Of a stretch of DNA of 64,000 nucleotides, positions 41,224 through 49,790 are shown one piece after another (the first letter of the stretch is position 1; every line of letters begins with the position of its first letter). The position numbers and the translations under genes were made by a program. Below the pieces are notes generated by a model. The model saw only the letters and a list, made by a program, of their open reading frames with translations. It had not been told where the DNA came from and ran no database searches. The stretch covers positions 1 through 64,000 of the forward strand of contig NZ_JALJCL010000005.1 of NCBI RefSeq assembly GCF_023698535.1, given 5' to 3'. This DNA comes from Halorientalis regularis (GTDB taxonomy: Archaea; Halobacteriota; Halobacteria; Halobacteriales; Haloarculaceae).

Positions 41224-42597
41224 TCAGTCCCAGCCTGGTAGCACACGGCGTCGGAACTCACCGTGGCCCGGTTCGGCGACGATCTCGCCATCGTCAGCGA
41301 CCAACGTTCCACGGACGAACGTCTGCTGGACCCGTCCCGTTACCGCCCGGCCGTCGTAGATCGAGTAATCCGCGTTCGAGTGGTTGCGCTCCGCCGAGAT
41401 CGTGTAGGTCTCGTCGGGGTCGAACACCACGAGATCGGCGTCGGCGCCGGGTTCGATCCGGCCCTTCTTCGGGAGACCGAACGTGCGCGCCGGGTTGGTA
41501 CACATGAGTTCGACGAGTTCGGGATAGGAGAAGTCGCGTCGAGTGACGGCTTCGTCGTGGAACACAGGGAGACTGCGCTGGAGGCCGTTGACGCCGAACG
41601 CACTCTCCCACCAGGGACCGCCCTCCTTGCGACTGCGCGGGAGCGGGACGTGGTCGGTCGAGACGACCGAGAGCGTCCCGTCCCGGAGGCGCTCGAACAG
41701 GGCGTCGATATCGTGCTGTGTCCGGAGCGGTGGGGACATGATGGCGCGGTTCCCGAGGCGTTCGTACAGCGACTCGTCGAAGACGGTGTAGTGCGTACAG
41801 GTCTCGGCTCTGACGTTCGAGCCGTCGGTCCGTACCGACGCTATCGCGTCGGCGGCCGCTTCCGATGTCGTGTGGACCCCGTAGTACTTCGCGTCGGCGG
41901 CGGCGGCCAGTCGCGCGACCGAGTCGGCTGCCATCGCCTCGGCGTAGTCGGGTCGTGACCGTGGATAGCTGGCGGGTGACTCGCCGGACGGCGTCGACTT
42001 CACCGCCTCTGTGCGCTGCTCACAGACGGCGTAGTCTTCGGTGTGGACCATCCCAACGGCCCCCAGGTCCGCGAGTGTTTGGAACACCTCCCCGATGAAC
42101 CCGTTGGACAGCCGGATGTCGTCGGTCGTGAACATTTTGAACGAGGTCACGCCGTCGTCGACGAGTTCGGGCAGTTCGTCGAGGACCGCAGCCGTCTCTC
42201 GCGTTATGACGGGGTGCAGACCGTAATCGATGACGGGGGCCGCCTGATCGCGGTGGCGTTCGACGGCATCGGACAGGGACGCCGTCGTGTCCCAGTCGCC
42301 GTCGTCCCACCCTTGCCACGCGAAGTTCATGAAGGTCGTGACGCCGCCGGCAGCGGCGGCTTTCGAGCCGGTCTCGTACGAGTCGATCGAGTTGTAGCCG
42401 GCGATGTGGACGTGCGGGTCGACGATGCCGGGGAGGACGAGGTTGCCGTCGACGTCGATCCGACGGTCCGCCTCGGGGAAGATGCGTTCTTTTGCCACGC
42501 CGACGATAGTCCCGTCGTCGATGCCGACCGCGGCGTCGACGGTGGTCTCGGCCGTCACGACCGTCCCGCCGGTGAGCAGCGTATCGATGCCGGCCAT
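41224..42597 (-). CDS. Allantoinase/dihydropyrimidinase-like cyclic amidohydrolase
   Basis: The 457-residue enzyme has the metal motif GIVDPHVHIAGYNSIDSYET, the carbamylated-Lys segment DDGVTSFKMFTTDDIRLSNG, GMVHTEDYAVCEQRTEAV, KYYGVHTTSEAAADAI and the catalytic Asp in SVVSTDHVPLPRSRKEGG. This is the allantoinase/hydantoinase/dihydroorotase group. In this cluster, allantoin ring opening to allantoate is the expected reaction, between OHCU decarboxylase and the M20 allantoate amidohydrolase. Hydantoin or dihydropyrimidine cannot be excluded. It converges with the S17e-like gene (12 bases between stops). Confidence 0.87.
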   Translation of the reverse strand: MAGIDTLLTGGTVVTAETTVDAAVGIDDGTIVGVAKERIFPEADRRIDVDGNLVLPGIVDPHVHIAGYNSIDSYETGSKAAAAGGVTTFMNFAWQGWDDGDWDTTASLSDAVERHRDQAAPVIDYGLHPVITRETAAVLDELPELVDDGVTSFKMFTTDDIRLSNGFIGEVFQTLADLGAVGMVHTEDYAVCEQRTEAVKSTPSGESPASYPRSRPDYAEAMAADSVARLAAAADAKYYGVHTTSEAAADAIASVRTDGSNVRAETCTHYTVFDESLYERLGNRAIMSPPLRTQHDIDALFERLRDGTLSVVSTDHVPLPRSRKEGGPWWESAFGVNGLQRSLPVFHDEAVTRRDFSYPELVELMCTNPARTFGLPKKGRIEPGADADLVVFDPDETYTISAERNHSNADYSIYDGRAVTGRVQQTFVRGTLVADDGEIVAEPGHGEFRRRVLPGWD

Positions 42598-42843
42598 CGG
42601 TTACGAGTGGCGCCCCGTTCGGTCGGCTCCCGGAATGGACGTGCGCTCGACGGGACTCTCGAAAGCGACAGCGGTCCGGGGGGAGCGACCGACGACGCCG
42701 GCCACCTGACCGCGGTTCCCGCTGTCTGCATCGTGAATCGGTCTCATAGGGGGAGCCAACTCCATCGTGAATCTTCATAGCTTCGACCCACACAGCGGGC
42801 GTGTCCGGGTGTGTCGGAGGTGTCGTGCTCCGTGTGCCGGGAC

Positions 42844-44268
42844 TCAGTCGTCGTCGGGGGAGGGCGCCGGGTCGGGGATGTCCTCCTCCATGTTGGTCGG
42901 CGTCTCGGGCGCGAGCCCGGTGGTGTGCTCGGTCGGCCCCGAACCGACGCCACCGCCGGGTATCACGACGTTGAGCACCAGCGCGGTGAAGCCGCCGGTC
43001 ACGAGCGCGGAGCCGAACAGCGTCTGAATCTCAGTGGGGAACTGCTGGAGGATTTCGGGTCGGAACGCGACGCCGAGGCCCAGCGCCATCGACAGTGCGA
43101 GGATAGTCGAGTTGCGGTGGTCGAGCGTGACGTTCTGCGTGATGATCCGAGCCCCCGACGAGAAGATCATCGCGAACAGGATCAACGCGCCGCCACCCAG
43201 GACCGCGTCGGGCATCGCGGAGACCACGGCGCCCACTTTCGGAACGAACCCGAGCACCAGCAGGACGACCCCGCCGATGCCGACGACGTAGCGACTCGCG
43301 ACGCCCGTGAAGTTGACGAGCCCGACGTTCTGTGAGAACGACGTGTTGGGGAGCGCGTTGAAGATCGCCCCGAACGCGCTCATCACGCCGTCGGCGAGGA
43401 GGCCGCCGCGCATCTCCTTTTGAGTTGCGTCCCGGCCCGTGGCGGAGACGGTCCCGGAGATGTCACCGATGGTCTCCATGCCGGTGATCACGTAGAGAAA
43501 CGCCACGGTGACGATCGCGCTGGGCTCGAAGGCGATTCCGTACTTCAGCGGCACGGGGACGGTCACCCACCCGGCCGACGAGACGGCCGACAGGTCGACG
43601 ACGCCCAGCGCGAGTGCGGTGACGTATCCGACGATGATGCCGACGAAGACACTGATGACTCGGAGAAATCCCTCGAAGAACTGATTGAGGACGACGGTCA
43701 CGACCAGGACCAATCCTGCGAGTCCGAGGTTCGTGAAGGATCCGTACCCGGGTGCCGACGGCCCGGCTGACGCCCCGGCCGCGTAGTTCATGCCGGTCGG
43801 GATCAGCGTCAGTCCGATGAGCATCACGACGATGCCGGTCACGAGCGGTGGGAAGTACTCCCGGAATCGGTCCAGCGAGACGCCCATGACCATCTCCACG
43901 GGTGCGGCGATCAGTGCCGCACCGAACACTGCCGCGAGTCCGTACTGGTTCCCCACTGCGATGAGTGGCCCCAGGAACGCGAAGCTCGTTCCCATGACGA
44001 TGGGGAGTTTCGCTCCGACCGGTCCGATCGGGAACGCCTGGATGAGCGTCGCCACACCGGCGACGATCAACGCCATCTGAACCAGGAACGTCGTCTCGCC
44101 CGTGACGGACCCCACCGCGCCCGCGAGGATCAACGGGGGCGCGACGTTCCCCAGGAACATCGCCAGTACGTGTTGGATGCCGAGCGGTATCGCCTCCCCG
44201 AGCGGTGGTCGATCCTCGATATCGTACAGCACGACCGAACTACCCTCGTTCGTTTCGGAACCTGCCAT
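42844..44268 (-). CDS. NCS2-family xanthine/uracil permease
   Basis: The 474-residue membrane protein belongs to the nucleobase-ascorbate transporter family. It has LGIQHVLAMFLGNVAPPLIL in helix 1, the QNxGxxxxT signature as NTSFSQNVGLVNFTGVASRY, and about 14 predicted transmembrane segments. NCS2 members import xanthine, urate or uracil with protons. It is flanked by allantoinase and OHCU decarboxylase genes. ATG 44268 (MAGSETNEGSS) is preferred over ATG 44283. An AT-rich TATA-like GAAATAAT lies about 25 bases upstream on the minus strand. Confidence 0.92.
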   Translation of the reverse strand: MAGSETNEGSSVVLYDIEDRPPLGEAIPLGIQHVLAMFLGNVAPPLILAGAVGSVTGETTFLVQMALIVAGVATLIQAFPIGPVGAKLPIVMGTSFAFLGPLIAVGNQYGLAAVFGAALIAAPVEMVMGVSLDRFREYFPPLVTGIVVMLIGLTLIPTGMNYAAGASAGPSAPGYGSFTNLGLAGLVLVVTVVLNQFFEGFLRVISVFVGIIVGYVTALALGVVDLSAVSSAGWVTVPVPLKYGIAFEPSAIVTVAFLYVITGMETIGDISGTVSATGRDATQKEMRGGLLADGVMSAFGAIFNALPNTSFSQNVGLVNFTGVASRYVVGIGGVVLLVLGFVPKVGAVVSAMPDAVLGGGALILFAMIFSSGARIITQNVTLDHRNSTILALSMALGLGVAFRPEILQQFPTEIQTLFGSALVTGGFTALVLNVVIPGGGVGSGPTEHTTGLAPETPTNMEEDIPDPAPSPDDD

Positions 44269-44310
44269 GGGAACTACTGTCAAACCAGATTATTTCAAAC
44301 CTTCGGTAAT

Positions 44311-44331
44311 ACACATAATATTCGAATGTGT
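44311..44331. promoter_or_regulatory. Inverted repeat upstream of the NCS2 permease
   Basis: ACACAT and ATGTGT form 6-bp arms across 9 bases, 43-63 bases upstream of the permease start (minus strand), just beyond its TATA-like element. A TGCCACA box at 44475-44481 lies between the permease and the OHCU decarboxylase gene. Candidate operators only. Confidence 0.35.
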
Positions 44332-44564
44332 ATCTCGATTGTCGTTCCAGATTCAATCATACGTATGGTTATTGGCCGAAGAATGAAAATAATTTCGATA
44401 TCTCTCCCGGATACAGCCGACGCGCGTCGGTGGCCGGACTGGCGTGTCTCTCGACACACAGGCGCACACATCTGTGCCACAGCTACCACGGCCGACACCG
44501 ATGCTGGTACGAGTGGAGGCCGATGCGAGTGATTAAGTGGCGAGTGGGTGGTCACTACCGATTG

Positions 44565-45065
44565 ATGAGTGAATATACGATCGAGGACCTGAACGGACTC
44601 GACGAGGGAGCCTTCGTGGAGGTCTTGGGCGGGATTTACGAGACCTCGCCGTGGGTCGCCGAGCGGAGCTGGTCGGACCGACCGTTCGATTCCGTCGACG
44701 ACCTCCACGAGACCATGCGGAGTGTCGTCCGTGAGGCACCGGAATCGAAGCGACTCGAACTCCTGCGCGCACATCCCGACCTCGGCGACCGCACCGAGAT
44801 GACCGACGCCTCCGAGGCGGAGCAGGCATCGGCCGGTCTCGATTCGCTCTCGCCAGATCAGTACGAGACGTTCCAGCGACTCAACGAGACCTACCGAGAG
44901 CGTTTTGGCTTCCCGTTCATCATGGCCGTCAAAGACGAGTCACCGGACGTGATCCAGGCGGCCATGGAAGACCGGATCGAGAACACGGAAGCAGCGGAGT
45001 TTCGGACCGCCCTGGACCAGGTTCACCGGATCGCACGGTTACGTCTCGAAGAACTGCTCGCGTAG
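44565..45065 (+). CDS. uraD: OHCU decarboxylase
   Basis: The 166-residue helical protein has the UraD blocks LGGIYETSPWVAERSWSDRP, LLRAHPDLGDRTEMTDASEA, NETYRERFGFPFIMAVKDES, and ends DQVHRIARLRLEELLA. The catalytic His is in the RAHPDL motif and the GFPFIMAV motif is typical. It converts 2-oxo-4-hydroxy-4-carboxy-5-ureidoimidazoline to S-allantoin. ATG 44565 (MSEYTIEDLNGL) is chosen; upstream residues are not protein-like. It is the first of three plus-strand urate catabolism genes, separated from uricase by 336 bases. Confidence 0.94.
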   Translation: MSEYTIEDLNGLDEGAFVEVLGGIYETSPWVAERSWSDRPFDSVDDLHETMRSVVREAPESKRLELLRAHPDLGDRTEMTDASEAEQASAGLDSLSPDQYETFQRLNETYRERFGFPFIMAVKDESPDVIQAAMEDRIENTEAAEFRTALDQVHRIARLRLEELLA

Positions 45066-45401
45066 CACAGTTCCCCGGCGACGGCCCCCGTCTCGTCCCG
45101 GCGGTCGGTTCGTCCCCGGATTACACGACCTATCCGCGCCCGACGTGGGCACAGTAGCGAGGCCACGCTGTCGGAGCCCTTTCTGTCGATTCCTTTGGTT
45201 CCTTTGCCACAGCGTGGCGAATACTGTGTATTTATTTGTGCAACGTGGACGATCAGAGTGTGATAGACGGACAAGACAAAATATTTTGTACCCTGCGTGG
45301 GCAGGTCGAACCGGACAATGACGGTAGGCAGAACGCAAACTGTGAAGCGACGGCACAGCGGCAAAGCGCACGTCGGACGCGCCCGGAGGGGTCGATAACG
45401 G
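45066..45401. other. 336-base promoter region of urate oxidase
   Basis: Gene-free. It contains the repeat TTGCCACAGCGTGGCGA (45204-45220; arms TTGCCAC and GTGGCGA, one mismatch) and AT-rich TATA-like stretches TGTATTTATTTG (45227-45238) and AAAATATTTTG (45279-45289). The site order box then TATA is the same as in other island promoters. Confidence 0.5.
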
Positions 45402-46370
45402 ATGGCAGACGACGGACCCAGTTCCGGTCAGGAACGGACGATGAACTACGGGAAGGAACATGTCGCGGTCTATCGGACTTACGCCCCCGCGCTGGAGGGT
45501 GTGCGAACCATTCCGGAATCGGAGTTCGACGGTCGCGACAACACCCTCTTGGGCATGGAGGTTCGCGTCCAGGTCGAAGGGGAGGAGTTCCTGCCGTCGT
45601 TCAGCGAGGGCGACAACAGCGCGGTGGTCGCGACGGACACGATGAAGAACTTCGTCCACCACCACATGGGTGAGTACGAGGGCGCAACGGTCGAAGGATT
45701 CCTCGAATTCGTCGGGAAGGAGTTCCTGGAGACCTATCCACAGATGGAGACCGTCCAAGTCTCGGCCGACGAACTCCCGTTCGAGGAGCGGATGGTCCCC
45801 GGCGACGACGGGTTCGAGCCGAGCGACCTCGTCTTCCGTGTCGCCGAGGGTGAGTCCGGATTCGGGCACGTCGTCCTCAGCCGCGGCGACGACGGCCCGG
45901 TCGTCGAGGAGCAGAAAAGCGGCGTGACCGATATCGAACTCGTGAAAGTGAAGGACAACTCCTTCACCGGCTACGTCCAGGACGAGTACACGACCCTGCC
46001 CGAGCGGGAGAACCGGACGCTGTACGTGGGTCTGGATATCTACTGGACGTACGCCGAGCCCGCCGACGCGCTGGGTGAGGAGCCAGAGCGGTACGTCCCG
46101 CCCGAGCAGGTGTCGGACATCGCACAGGTGGTGTTCGACGAGTTCGACGTGAACTCGATTCAGGACCTGATCTACCGGATCGGCGAGCGCACGCTCGAAC
46201 GGTTCCCCCAGCTCGAGTCCGTCAGCTTCGAGGCGAACAATCGGACCTGGCTGAAGGTTCGCGACGATCTGGAGGGTGACGCGAAGGTACTCCGTGAGCC
46301 GCCCCGACCCACCGGGTTCCAGCAGTTCTCGATGGACCACAGCGACCTCGAGGAGGCTGGACAAGAATGA
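45402..46370 (+). CDS. Urate oxidase (uricase)
   Basis: The 322-residue cofactor-free uricase has the T-fold motifs NYGKEHVAVYRTYAPALEGV (catalytic Lys18), NSAVVATDTMKNFVHHHMGE (catalytic Thr78, Asp79), VKVKDNSFTGYVQDEYTTLP and DIYWTYAEPADA. It oxidises urate with O2 to 5-hydroxyisourate. ATG 45402 is the first start; an ATG at 45441 would still keep the catalytic Lys. The HIU hydrolase gene overlaps its end by 4 bases. Confidence 0.93.
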   Translation: MADDGPSSGQERTMNYGKEHVAVYRTYAPALEGVRTIPESEFDGRDNTLLGMEVRVQVEGEEFLPSFSEGDNSAVVATDTMKNFVHHHMGEYEGATVEGFLEFVGKEFLETYPQMETVQVSADELPFEERMVPGDDGFEPSDLVFRVAEGESGFGHVVLSRGDDGPVVEEQKSGVTDIELVKVKDNSFTGYVQDEYTTLPERENRTLYVGLDIYWTYAEPADALGEEPERYVPPEQVSDIAQVVFDEFDVNSIQDLIYRIGERTLERFPQLESVSFEANNRTWLKVRDDLEGDAKVLREPPRPTGFQQFSMDHSDLEEAGQE

Positions 46371-46717
46371 GCGCGGGGTTGACGACACACGTCCTCGACA
46401 CGAGCCGCGAGGGACCGGCCGAGGGCGTCGTGGTGACGCTCACACGGCTCCCGTCCGACGGCGACCCAGAGACGATCAGTCGGGGGACCACCAACCACGA
46501 CGGACGTCTCGACGACCCGCTCCTGACGGAGACGGAGATCGAGCCCGGCACCTACGAACTGGAGTTCGACGTCGGGACCTACTACAGTGAGCGCTCGAGT
46601 GGGTCGACGTTTCTGGAGACGGTTCCGGTACGCTTCGTCGTCGACGATGCCGACGAACACTACCACGTCCCGCTCCTGCTGTCCCCCGGCGGGTACACGA
46701 CCTACAGGGGGAGTTAA
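46367..46717 (+). CDS. uraH: 5-hydroxyisourate hydrolase (transthyretin-like)
   Basis: The 116-residue protein has the transthyretin-related signatures LTTHVLDTSREGPAEGVVVT near the start (catalytic His), TNHDGRLDDPLL (catalytic Arg), and the C-terminal diagnostic YRGS at the last four residues. It hydrolyses 5-hydroxyisourate to OHCU. Start overlaps the uricase stop (ATGA), so the two are coupled. Full length for the family. Confidence 0.95.
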   Translation: MSAGLTTHVLDTSREGPAEGVVVTLTRLPSDGDPETISRGTTNHDGRLDDPLLTETEIEPGTYELEFDVGTYYSERSSGSTFLETVPVRFVVDDADEHYHVPLLLSPGGYTTYRGS

Positions 46718-46819
46718 CGGAGTGACGGTCACAGGGACTCGGGCCACGATGGGACGAGCCGAACCGATTCGAATCGGCGAGCGCCACGCGGTCACGAGCG
46801 CGGCCGCCGGGTTGGCCCC

Positions 46820-48097
46820 ATGATAGCGTCTCGGTTCCCGATCGATGGCGACCGCCTCAGGCGCGATATAGAGGACAACGCGCAGTTCGGTGCCGTCCCG
46901 ACCGACGAGGGGCGCGGCCGGACGGTGCTTCCGGGGACGAAGCCGAACCAGCGGGCCCGGGAACACCTGGTCGACCGTATGATCGTCGCCGGACTGGACG
47001 TTTCCGTCGACGCCGTCGGGAACGTCGCCGGCACGTGGCTCCCGGAGGGGTGTGACCCGACCGCCGCGCCGGTCGCCGTCGGGAGTCACCTCGATTCGGT
47101 CCCCTTCGGAGGCATCTTCGACGGCCCGCTCGGCGTCTACGCGGGCCTCGAGGCGGTTCGAGCGCTGCAGGAGGCCGGCGTTACGCCGACCCGGCCGATC
47201 CAGGTCGTCTCGTTCACCGGTGAAGAGGGAACGCGGTTCGCGGACGGCGTCCTCGGGTCGTCGGTCGCTGCCGGCCTCACGGAGACGGAGACGGCGCTGG
47301 ACCGCACGGACGACGGGGAGACGCTCCGGGAAGCACTGACGGATATCGGCTTCCACGGTGAGGAGCGACTCGACGCCAGCGACTGGCACGCGTGGCTGGA
47401 ACTCCACGTCGAACAGACCGACCGACTCGAAGAGATGGGAGTCACGGCCGGCGTCGTGACGACGATCGCCGGGTCGACCCGGCTGCACGGGACGATCGAG
47501 GGCACCGCCGATCACACCGGCACGACGTCGATGGCGGATCGAACCGACGCCCTCGCGGCCGCGAGCGAGTTCGTCCTCGCCGTGGAGCGAGCGGCGCGAA
47601 CCGCAGCCGAGAGTACCGGGACGACCGTCGCGACGGTCGGTGAACTGTCGGTCGACCCCGGCGTCGTCAACGTCGTCCCCGGCGAGGTCGAGTTCAGCAT
47701 CGACATCCGTGACGTCGAGAAACCCGTGATCGATCGTCTCGTCACTCGTGCCGAGGAGACACTAACGGCGCTCGAAACCGACCGCGGTGTCGAGACGACA
47801 CTCGACCGCCCCTACGACGTCCCGCCAGCAGAGATGGCTGCGACCTGCCGAACTGCACTCCACGAGGCCGGCCAGTCACTCGGCGTCGAAACCGCCGACG
47901 TACACTCTGGGGCCGGTCACGACACGATGCAGGTCGCCACCGTCACCGACACTGGCCTGTTGTTCGCCCCGTCCGACGGCGGCCACTCGCACAACCCCCT
48001 CGAGTGGACCGACTGGCACGACTGTGCCGTCACCACCAGCCTGCTCACCGAAGCACTGTACACGCTCGCGAGCGACGAAGATTCCGATCACCGATGA
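46820..48097 (+). CDS. M20 allantoate amidohydrolase/N-carbamoylase-like enzyme
   Basis: The 425-residue Zn-dependent amidase (AllC/HyuC group) has VAVGSHLDSVPFGGIFDGPL followed by GVYAGLEAVRAL, VVSFTGEEGTRFADGVLGSS, LELHVEQTDRLEEMGVTAGV, and a C-terminal VHSGAGHDTMQVATVTDTGL with SHNPLEW. Metal residues His, Asp, Glu-Glu and His are all present. In this cluster it probably converts allantoate to ureidoglycine/ureidoglycolate and ammonia. N-carbamoyl-amino acid hydrolase is the alternative. It lies 102 bases after uraH. Confidence 0.88.
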   Translation: MIASRFPIDGDRLRRDIEDNAQFGAVPTDEGRGRTVLPGTKPNQRAREHLVDRMIVAGLDVSVDAVGNVAGTWLPEGCDPTAAPVAVGSHLDSVPFGGIFDGPLGVYAGLEAVRALQEAGVTPTRPIQVVSFTGEEGTRFADGVLGSSVAAGLTETETALDRTDDGETLREALTDIGFHGEERLDASDWHAWLELHVEQTDRLEEMGVTAGVVTTIAGSTRLHGTIEGTADHTGTTSMADRTDALAAASEFVLAVERAARTAAESTGTTVATVGELSVDPGVVNVVPGEVEFSIDIRDVEKPVIDRLVTRAEETLTALETDRGVETTLDRPYDVPPAEMAATCRTALHEAGQSLGVETADVHSGAGHDTMQVATVTDTGLLFAPSDGGHSHNPLEWTDWHDCAVTTSLLTEALYTLASDEDSDHR

Positions 48098-48188
48098 CAC
48101 AACAGATGACGCCAACCCCACATATTCGGAGCAGAGCGATCGTATCGCAAGTCGAAGACTCCATCGTGCACTCGCCGGAGCGACCAGC

Positions 48189-48608
48189 ATGAGCGAACTG
48201 GAACTGGTCGTCGACGGCGACGTGCTGTCGGCGACGTTGCTTCCCGAGGCGGCACCGGAGTCGGTCGCCGCAGTCAGGGAGTTCACGCCGCTCGACACCG
48301 AGTTGATGCACGTTCGATGGAGCGGACACGCCGCCTGGATCAACATCGACGAGATCGACCTTCCCGAGATCCCGCGCGAGAACCACACCGTCTACCCGTC
48401 GTACGGCGACCTCCTACTGTACCCGGGTTACCGGAACGAACAGGAGATTCTCGTTCCCTGTGGCCCGACCTGCTTCAAGAGTCCAGCCGGTGAACTGGCC
48501 GGGAACCACTTCGCGACACTCGACACCCCACGGGACGAGTTGGTCGAACTCGAAGAACGAACCCTGCGCGAGGGTGTCCTCGATGCGACCCTTCGCATCG
48601 AAGAGTGA
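48189..48608 (+). CDS. DUF3830 family (cyclophilin-like) protein
   Basis: The 139-residue protein shows the DUF3830 pattern: AVREFTPLDTELMHVRWSGH, then REIPRENHTVYPSYGDLLLY-like sequence (present as IPRENHTVYPSYGDLLLYPG) and EILVPCGPTCFKSPAGELAG. The fold is cyclophilin-like. Its function is unknown, but it is often near amidohydrolases and carbamoylases. ATG 48189 is preferred. It is the last intact gene of the island, 100 bases before the right IS6-type remnant. Confidence 0.8.
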   Translation: MSELELVVDGDVLSATLLPEAAPESVAAVREFTPLDTELMHVRWSGHAAWINIDEIDLPEIPRENHTVYPSYGDLLLYPGYRNEQEILVPCGPTCFKSPAGELAGNHFATLDTPRDELVELEERTLREGVLDATLRIEE

Positions 48609-48708
48609 GTGGACCCGCCACAGGACGGTCGAGCCAACCGCCACGACAGTTAACGAGCTCTCGGTTCCGAGTCGCGATTCCGTTCATCAATCTTGTTCGT
48701 CTCTGTCA

Positions 48709-49384
48709 GGCCGTGGTAAGTCAGGAGTGAGGCGGTCGTCGGTTCGGATGCCTGTGGCCGAGTGAGACCGCTTCGGCGAGTCTACCGGGTGGATCGGCTC
48801 GGAGTTCGTGGGGCGCGAGCCGACACCCGAGCAGTTGAAGTGGGTATTCGGCTCCAGCTTGCCGAACTGTCACTCTCAGATACTAAATGGTTTCTTGATG
48901 ATTCTGGTGTCGACCGAAGTCGCACTGCCGTTCACGACTGGGTTCAGAGGGCCGATCTACAGCCAGCCAGCGACGGAGCTCCGAATCAGATCGCGGTCGA
49001 CGGGACCGTGATTCAGGTCGGCGGCGAACGACACTGGCTGTACGCCGTCGATCCCGAGACCGATGAATTCCTCCGCTTTCGGCCGTTTTAGGCCAGGATC
49101 ACGCCACTGACCGTGCTGTGTCTCCGTGAACTCCGCGGGAAACAGCAGGTCGAGCAGGTAACCTTCCTCGTCGATAACGCCCACCACCGCAGAGCCACGC
49201 TGGAGCGACTCGGGCGCCGATCTCGGACACCGCGTCACGGAAATCGGAGTACTATCGAACGTGACTCTCGTGAGGTAAAACACCGAACGTCTTCGTTTTC
49301 GAATACGTTCGACACCGTGGAGCCACCGACGGCAGAATCGTGGCTCCAGAGCTTCGGGGTCTAGTGGAATCGATATCGAAGTTG
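48709..49384 (+). mobile_element. Decayed IS6-type transposase remnant, right copy
   Basis: Second copy of the remnant at 9145-9820, in the same orientation, aligned with a constant offset of 39,564 bases and about 20 mismatches. Same frameshift near 48840 and same in-frame TAG (49089-49091) in front of the final third. Later codons differ by one extra TAG in GVW (GGTCTAGTG at about 49360). No terminal inverted repeats. A diverged aminopeptidase gene end begins just downstream. Confidence 0.85.
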
Positions 49385-49496
49385 ATACGATGGGACGAGC
49401 GCGGACTCGCGGGTCGAAGTCGACGGCGAGGTCGTGCAGGGGGACGGTGTGTTCCGGTTCGGGGGACGAACCGCGGAGGAGGGGTTCGAGGGATAG
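49368..49496 (+). pseudogene. 3' end fragment of an M29 aminopeptidase gene
   Basis: The plus strand from 49398 reads SADSRVEVDGEVVQGDGVF then RFGGRTAEEGFEG and TAG at 49494-49496. The intact aminopeptidase ends SEDSRIEVDGEVVQKDGVFR then FEDGFEG. Fifty of 57 bases match in the best part, with a 12-base insertion before the end. Weak similarity to the gene extends left to about 49368, directly touching the IS remnant. It is a headless fragment, in the same orientation as the intact gene at 7910-9010. Confidence 0.75.
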
Positions 49497-49541
49497 CGAG
49501 GCGAAATTCAATTCTGCGAACTCGTACATTCGGATATACGC

Positions 49542-49790
49542 ATGGTCGAGACGATCCGGGTTTCGGAGGAATACCACGAGTGGTTGCGTGGCCACAGGCG
49601 GGACGACGAGACGATGGAGGAGACGCTCCGGCGGATGACGCGGGGCCCGAATCCCGAAGCCGTAGCGGGTATCCTTGTCGAAAACGAGGCCGACGAAGCG
49701 AAGGAAGCAGTTTCCGATCTCCAGGGCCGTGACCGTGGTCGATTCGACGCTGCTCGTGGTGCCTTCGAGAGCGAGGGCGAAGACTCGTGA
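49542..49790 (+). CDS. VapB-like antitoxin
   Basis: The 82-residue protein starts MVETIRVSEEYHEWLRGHRR with a short RHH/AbrB-like N-terminus, and continues MEETLRRMTRGPNPEAVAGI then an acidic tail (ARGAFESEGEDS) suited to toxin binding. Its stop overlaps the start of the PIN-domain gene by 3 bases (GTGA), the usual toxin-antitoxin layout. Class is inferred from the neighbour. Confidence 0.7.
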   Translation: MVETIRVSEEYHEWLRGHRRDDETMEETLRRMTRGPNPEAVAGILVENEADEAKEAVSDLQGRDRGRFDAARGAFESEGEDS

